Shown one piece after another: positions 15,390 through 19,242 of a stretch of 19,242 bases of DNA (the stretch's first letter is position 1; every line of letters starts with the position of its first letter). The position numbers and the translations under genes are program-made. The notes beneath the pieces are model-generated. The model did not search any database and was not told the origin of the DNA. It saw only the letters and a program-made list of their open reading frames with translations. The stretch is from JACMLD01 sp036500065 (GTDB lineage: Bacteria; Bacteroidota; Bacteroidia; Chitinophagales; Chitinophagaceae), in assembly GCA_036500065.1 (NCBI GenBank), contig DASYCT010000082.1:1-19242 (forward strand), read 5' to 3'.

Positions 15390-16112
15390 CTATAAGCCTT
15401 CTTTCAAACTATTTTTCAACTGGCTAAGGTATTCGCTTACGGAGCCGGCGCTCCCCGATTCGGGATATTGAACAGCGCAGTTCTGGCGGATATAATCTTT
15501 TACGTCGGCCATTTGCCATATAGCGCCGCCGGTCATGGCGGGATAATTCTTTTTAAACCGGGTCATTTCTGCTTTGATTTCAGCGGGTGTCTTGCTGTTA
15601 TGGGAGGTAGTACAGGTGCTAAACGACCCGCGGCAAAGAAATACCGGGTAGATCGGAATGCCGGTGGCCAGCTTATAAAGCGTGCTGTTTGCCCCCGTAC
15701 CGGTTGTTATCCCGGGAATGGTTTTTGCTTCATCCGACCAGTCCTGTATAAAATCAAATGTATTCGGCGGCTGGTTAATCCACCTGCCTTCGAGCAGGAT
15801 CTCGATGCGTGTAACGGAACCGGGCCGTTGTTTTAAAGAAGCCACGCGTGCGGGCCATTCTTTATTGCCGGTATAATGGCCGTCGTGAATGATGGGGTTT
15901 TTGCCGTCGTCGCCGGAATAGACATCCCCGTTGGCGTGTATATAAAAGCTCGACAGGATAACGGTAGTAAAACCGGATTCCTTTAATTGCCTGAAAGTGG
16001 AATCGTCACCGGGGTACATTCCACGCCCGAAGAGGGTCAGCCGGGGGCCGGGAGACAGGGAAAAAAAGATACCGGATGCCAGTAAGTGCAAAGACAGTAG
16101 AAGTGGTTTCAC
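15390..16112 (-). CDS. Small secreted GH18-like protein, apparently missing its central catalytic segment
   Basis: A 240-residue protein with an N-terminal hydrophobic leader (about 1-20). The start of the mature part (LFGRGMYPGDDSTFRQLKES, FTTVILSSFYIHANGDVYSGDD, WPARVASLKQ, VTRIEILLEG) and the end (FLCRGSFSTCTTSHNSKTPAEIKAEM, TGGAIWQMADV) resemble a family of GH18/chitinase-like TIM-barrel proteins found in Bacteroidota and fungi. In relatives as I recall them, a stretch of roughly 80-100 residues with an acidic DFDDE-type catalytic motif lies between GTGANSTLYK and the CRGS part; here the two run directly together (about residues 138-158). That suggests an in-frame deletion and probably loss of hydrolase activity. 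The reading frame is otherwise intact. A weak -7-like TAATTTCG lies about 20 bases upstream on the minus strand. Family assignment is from memory of the pattern and moderately secure. Confidence 0.6.
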   Translation of the reverse strand: MKPLLLSLHLLASGIFFSLSPGPRLTLFGRGMYPGDDSTFRQLKESGFTTVILSSFYIHANGDVYSGDDGKNPIIHDGHYTGNKEWPARVASLKQRPGSVTRIEILLEGRWINQPPNTFDFIQDWSDEAKTIPGITTGTGANSTLYKLATGIPIYPVFLCRGSFSTCTTSHNSKTPAEIKAEMTRFKKNYPAMTGGAIWQMADVKDYIRQNCAVQYPESGSAGSVSEYLSQLKNSLKEGL

Positions 16113-16324
16113 AGTATGGTGTTTGTTAGTCAGCCGAAATTAAGGAAAATAGCTTTGTGACGGCCGCCTGCATCCCCGAAACAGCGCCCAGCAAAGGATT
16201 GGACAGGAGCAGGTGGCAAATATTCCCCAAAGATGGCTTAAGAAGATTTAAATTGCAGCAGCCTCTTATTTGCAGGGTTTTTTATATTAATTTACTGGTT
16301 AAAGTCAGCTAAAAAGTAAGTCTA

Positions 16325-16702
16325 ATGGAATGTTTATTGATAGACGATGACCTGGATGACCAGGAAGTATTTCTGCTATCCTTAAAAATTGTCAATGCTG
16401 ATATCAGGTGCTTCACCGCCAACGATGGCGTCGAGGCATTGAAATTGTTGGAAAGCGATAATAGCATTATACCAAAGTATATTTTCATCGATGTCAATAT
16501 GCCCAAAATGGGCGGCCTTGAATGCCTCCAAAGAATAAAAGAACTTCCGCGTTTAAACAGGAGCAAAGTTTTTATGTATTCAACGACTTCGGAAAAAAGG
16601 GTTTTGGAAAAAAGCAAAGAACTGGGCGCGGATGATTTTTTGGTTAAGCCAACCAGCCCGGCCAGGCTACGGGAGATGCTGTCTGCTATTATAGGGCATT
16701 GA
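16325..16702 (+). CDS. Stand-alone receiver-domain response regulator (CheY/Rcp1-like)
   Basis: A 125-residue receiver with no output domain. Asp7-Asp9 form the acidic pocket (LLIDDDLDD), Asp56 in FIDVNMPKMGG is the phospho-acceptor, Ser86/Thr87 the switch, and Lys108 in DDFLVKPT the conserved lysine. The LDDQEVF start and the VNMPKMGGLECL form are typical of single-domain receivers that pair with soluble PAS or phytochrome-type kinases in Bacteroidota. The PAS kinase gene follows after 81 bases on the same strand, so it is the likely phosphodonor; the receiver would pass the phosphate on or bind a partner protein. Its upstream gap (16113-16324, 212 bases) has no convincing promoter. Confidence 0.92.
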   Translation: MECLLIDDDLDDQEVFLLSLKIVNADIRCFTANDGVEALKLLESDNSIIPKYIFIDVNMPKMGGLECLQRIKELPRLNRSKVFMYSTTSEKRVLEKSKELGADDFLVKPTSPARLREMLSAIIGH

Positions 16703-16783
16703 TCTGTTAATCATCACTTATTGAGATAGCCATGCGGCCAATTGAGATATATAAAGCATTGGACTTTAAGAAAATAAATTATA

Positions 16784-18295
16784 ATGGATGTAAAATCAAG
16801 AAATAATAGCCATCTGTACCGGAAAATAATAGAGGAGATAGAAGATTACGCTATTATCTTATTGGATAAAGGTGGGTTTATACAGAACTGGAACAAAGGA
16901 GCGGAAAAGATTAAACAGTATAAAGAGGAAGAAGTCATAGGAAAACATTTCAGCATTTTCTATTTGCAGGAAGACCTTGATATTGATCTGCCCGGGAAAT
17001 TGATGAAGGAGGCTGAAAAATCAGGTAAAGCCGTGCAGGAAGGCTGGAGAAAAAGAAAGGATGGAAGTAAGTTTTGGGGCAGTATAACCATTACAACCAT
17101 CCACGACGATGACAACAAGGTTATTGGTTTTTCCAAGGTAACAAGGGACCTCACGGACAGGAAATTTTCAGAAGATAAGTTAAAAATGAGTGAAGAGCGG
17201 CATCACCAGATGATCGCGGAAGTGCAGGATTATGCCATCATCCTGCTGGACGAGCATGGGATCATTCGCAATTGGAACGCCGGAGCCGAATATATCAAGG
17301 GATATAGTAGTAGCGAAGCCATCGGAAAATCATTTGAGATATTTTATCCTACGGAGGATCGGGAACAAAAACTGCCCATGATATTATTGCAGGAAGCGAA
17401 AGAAAAAGGTAAAGCAGTTCATGAGGGATGGCGTTTGCGAAAGGACGGTTCCAGGTTTTGGGGGACCATTGTCATTACTGCCTTGCATGGCAAAACCGGT
17501 GAAATCATAGGGTTCTCAAAAGTTACGCGTGACCTGACGCAGCAAAAAATGGCCGACATGCAGTTGCTTTCCTACATGGCTGAGCTTGAAATACAGAACA
17601 GTGAACTGGAGCAATTTGCCTACGTAGCCTCTCATGATCTCCAGGAGCCGCTCCGGAAAATCCAAACATTTGCGGAATTAATCCAGGAGAACTATAACAA
17701 TGAGGCGTTTGTCCGGAGATATTTTCACAAACTGGATTTATCAGCCAAGCGAATGTCGGAACTCGTGCGCTCGTTATTAAATTACAGCCGGCTTGCCAAG
17801 GATAAATCAGAGATTATCAAGGTAGACCTGAACGCCATCCTGGCCGAAATAAAGGTGGATTTTGAACTGTTGCTCGGGGAAAAGAATGCTACCATTACCA
17901 GCGAAACGCTTCCCACCGTAAGAGGCAATTATACGCAACTGGGGCAATTATTTTCAAATCTTATCAGTAATTCGTTAAAATTCTCAAAAGGCAGCTCACT
18001 TATCAGGATAAGTTCTGTACTGGTCAGAAAAAATCAAATAAAAGACGCACCGGCATCATTGCCTGAAAAGAGTTACTGGCAAATAGATTTTATTGATAAT
18101 GGGATCGGGTTTGAGCAACAGTATGACAAAATAATATTCTCATTGTTTCAACGACTTCACGGAAAGCAGGACTATCCCGGAACGGGCATTGGACTGGCTT
18201 TGTGTAAAAAGATTGTTGAAAATCACAATGGCATGATTACCGCCACCGGGGAAATGGGTATCGGCGCAACGTTTAGCGTTTATCTTCCGGCTTAA
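16784..18295 (+). CDS. Soluble PAS-PAS sensor histidine kinase
   Basis: A 503-residue kinase without membrane segments. PAS1 spans about 14-125 and PAS2 about 142-253; they are near-copies of one another, offset by 128 residues, each ending in VTRDLT with a preceding W(R)-RKDGS-FWG motif and IGFSK. A short linker coiled coil (about 254-276) leads to HisKA with His284 in YVASHDLQEPLRK, then HATPase_c with Asn396 (NLISNSLKF), IDNGIGF (437-443) and GTGIGLAL (466-473). The HisKA type with HDLQEPLRK is that of phytochrome-like kinases. No Cys or His typical of flavin (LOV) or heme PAS was noted, so the ligand is unknown. It follows the lone receiver and probably phosphorylates it. An ATTGAGATA repeat 21 bases apart lies in the gap upstream. 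Confidence 0.93.
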   Translation: MDVKSRNNSHLYRKIIEEIEDYAIILLDKGGFIQNWNKGAEKIKQYKEEEVIGKHFSIFYLQEDLDIDLPGKLMKEAEKSGKAVQEGWRKRKDGSKFWGSITITTIHDDDNKVIGFSKVTRDLTDRKFSEDKLKMSEERHHQMIAEVQDYAIILLDEHGIIRNWNAGAEYIKGYSSSEAIGKSFEIFYPTEDREQKLPMILLQEAKEKGKAVHEGWRLRKDGSRFWGTIVITALHGKTGEIIGFSKVTRDLTQQKMADMQLLSYMAELEIQNSELEQFAYVASHDLQEPLRKIQTFAELIQENYNNEAFVRRYFHKLDLSAKRMSELVRSLLNYSRLAKDKSEIIKVDLNAILAEIKVDFELLLGEKNATITSETLPTVRGNYTQLGQLFSNLISNSLKFSKGSSLIRISSVLVRKNQIKDAPASLPEKSYWQIDFIDNGIGFEQQYDKIIFSLFQRLHGKQDYPGTGIGLALCKKIVENHNGMITATGEMGIGATFSVYLPA

Positions 18296-18345
18296 TAAAT
18301 TAGTAATGGCGGCCCGGGCGATCTGCTCCGGGGGAACATCCTTTG

Positions 18346-19224
18346 CTAACTGTTAAAATAATTGTATGCCCTGAAAAAATACCCTTTACCCAGGGCTGTT
18401 TTCTTACCCAGGTACAGTTCGCGGGTTGTGGAAATGGTGATATTGTCATCTCCAACACCTACCAACAGCATATCAGCATCGTTCCAGTGGCCGGGACCTG
18501 CTATTTGGGAATAGGCGGCCGATCTATCCAATTCATACAGGACACCTTCCCACTGGGTTTTGGCTCCTTTGGGTGAATGATCTATATCGCCACCAACACG
18601 CCAACTGTTCGCTATGCCGGGAGCCCATTTTTGATAATTACCACCTCCCTGGTTACATATATTTAAAACCATAGGCCTTTCAGTATTTAAAATAGCTTTG
18701 GCTACTTCAGTAAATTCTCTTTTATAGGCGGGTTCTGAACGATCAGCGGCGAAGTTTACATCTACCTTAATATAGTCGAAACCCCATTCTGCAAAGGTTT
18801 TCATATCCTGTTCGTAATAGCCTCCGCTGGCTAGTGTAGGATAGGTTGTTTTTATACCGATATTGGTATAAATACCTGCTTTCAGGCCTTTACTATGCAG
18901 GTAACCGGCCAAAGCCTTCATTCCATGCGGAAACTTTGCAGAATCTATTATGATTTGCCCTTTATCATCTCTTCCGGTACTCCAAAAATCGTCAATATTG
19001 ATGTAAGTATACCCGGCTTCCTTTAAACCACTGGCTACAATAGCTTCTGCAGTTTGCCTGATTACTTCTTCTGTCGGATTCTTTTTGAAGGTATTCCAGC
19101 TACTCCATCCCATGGGTGGCGTGCGTGCTAACCCGTTGTTCAGGCTATCTGGTTTTTGCCCAAAGCAATTGATGCAGACAAATATGACGAAAGGAATAAA
19201 GCAACTAAAAATCCTGGTTGTCAT
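18346..19224 (-). pseudogene. GH27 alpha-galactosidase, truncated at the C-terminus
   Basis: 292 residues are encoded, with a signal peptide (1-22). The N-terminal GH27 barrel is recognisable: ARTPPMGWSSWN (33-44), YINIDDFW (74-81), KFPHGMKALAGYLHSKGLKAGIYTN (97-121), nucleophile Asp155 in IKVDVNF, acid/base Asp213 in NSWRVGGDID and GPGHWNDADMLLVG (243-256). Family members continue with a leucine-rich strand-helix (HFSLWAMLAAPL type) and a C-terminal beta-sandwich of roughly 80-100 residues. Here the similarity ends near residue 265 and the frame closes with 25 or so unrelated residues (RAYNYFNS then stop). Neither other minus-strand frame carries on the domain. The Cys pair usual around the active site is replaced by Thr and Asn. 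GC is visibly lower than in the first operon. It is either a pseudogene or a foreign fragment; the active-site Asp residues remain. Confidence 0.7.
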
Positions 19225-19228
19225 TAAT

Positions 19229-19236
19229 CAAATATA
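19229..19236 (-). promoter_or_regulatory. -7 promoter element in front of the GH27 gene (TATATTTG)
   Basis: Perfect TAnnTTTG match on the minus strand, four bases before the start codon at 19224. The -33 region lies beyond the window edge. As at the GH5 gene, transcription would start at or inside the ATG. Confidence 0.5.
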
Positions 19237-19242
19237 TAGATA

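Noticed and set aside
16150..16157. TAGCTTTG as promoter of the receiver gene
   Set aside because: It matches TAnnTTTG, but it is about 170 bases from the start codon and the nearest TTTG is 24 bases upstream, too far for a -33 element.
18313..18333. GC-rich partial palindrome behind the PAS kinase as a terminator
   Set aside because: Only five base pairs with a loop of about ten bases and no T-run.

Overview
The window comes from a Bacteroidota chromosome, most likely a soil or plant-associated member of the Chitinophagaceae or a close relative (inference). Evidence: secreted glycoside hydrolases (GH35, GH29, GH3, GH5, GH27) of Bacteroidota type, weak or absent Shine-Dalgarno sequences, several TAnnTTTG promoter elements typical of the phylum, and hybrid sensor/Usp/OmpA families common there. 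No rRNA, tRNA, CRISPR array, integrase or insertion sequence was seen, and no gene-free stretch exceeds 300 bases.

Region 1 (1-5138, plus strand) is a tight glycan-degradation operon: the 3' part of a GH35 beta-galactosidase, a GH29 alpha-L-fucosidase with carbohydrate-binding-like tail domains, and a GH3 beta-glucosidase/xylosidase, separated by 1 and 13 bases. Together they would remove terminal galactose, fucose and glucose/xylose from a plant-type glycan such as fucosylated xyloglucan (substrate is inference). Two perfect hairpins (5136-5158 and 5181-5217) close it off from the convergent block.

Region 2 (5272-13369) is an envelope/stress island: a secreted TPR protein and a two-domain Usp protein (minus strand), a PhoB/OmpR-type response regulator with its membrane histidine kinase (plus), a second, single-domain Usp protein (plus), an OmpA-type peptidoglycan-binding lipoprotein (minus) and an HtrA/Do protease (plus). 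Its most striking feature is non-coding. Three intergenic regions each carry four copies of a TTCTAAY-type motif spaced exactly 11 bp apart, and in front of usp1, usp2 and the ompA-type gene the array lies exactly 11 bp from a TAnnTTTG-like -7 element. This looks like the operator of the locally encoded PhoB-like regulator and ties the island into one regulon.

Region 3 (13416-16112): a strong intrinsic terminator behind htrA, then a secreted protein that fuses a GH5 endoglucanase to an inosine-uridine-type nucleoside hydrolase domain, convergent with a small GH18-like secreted protein that seems to lack its catalytic middle.

Region 4 (16325-19242): a stand-alone CheY-like receiver and a soluble double-PAS histidine kinase, probably a signalling pair, followed by a convergent GH27 alpha-galactosidase that is truncated at its C-terminus and visibly more AT-rich than the first operon.
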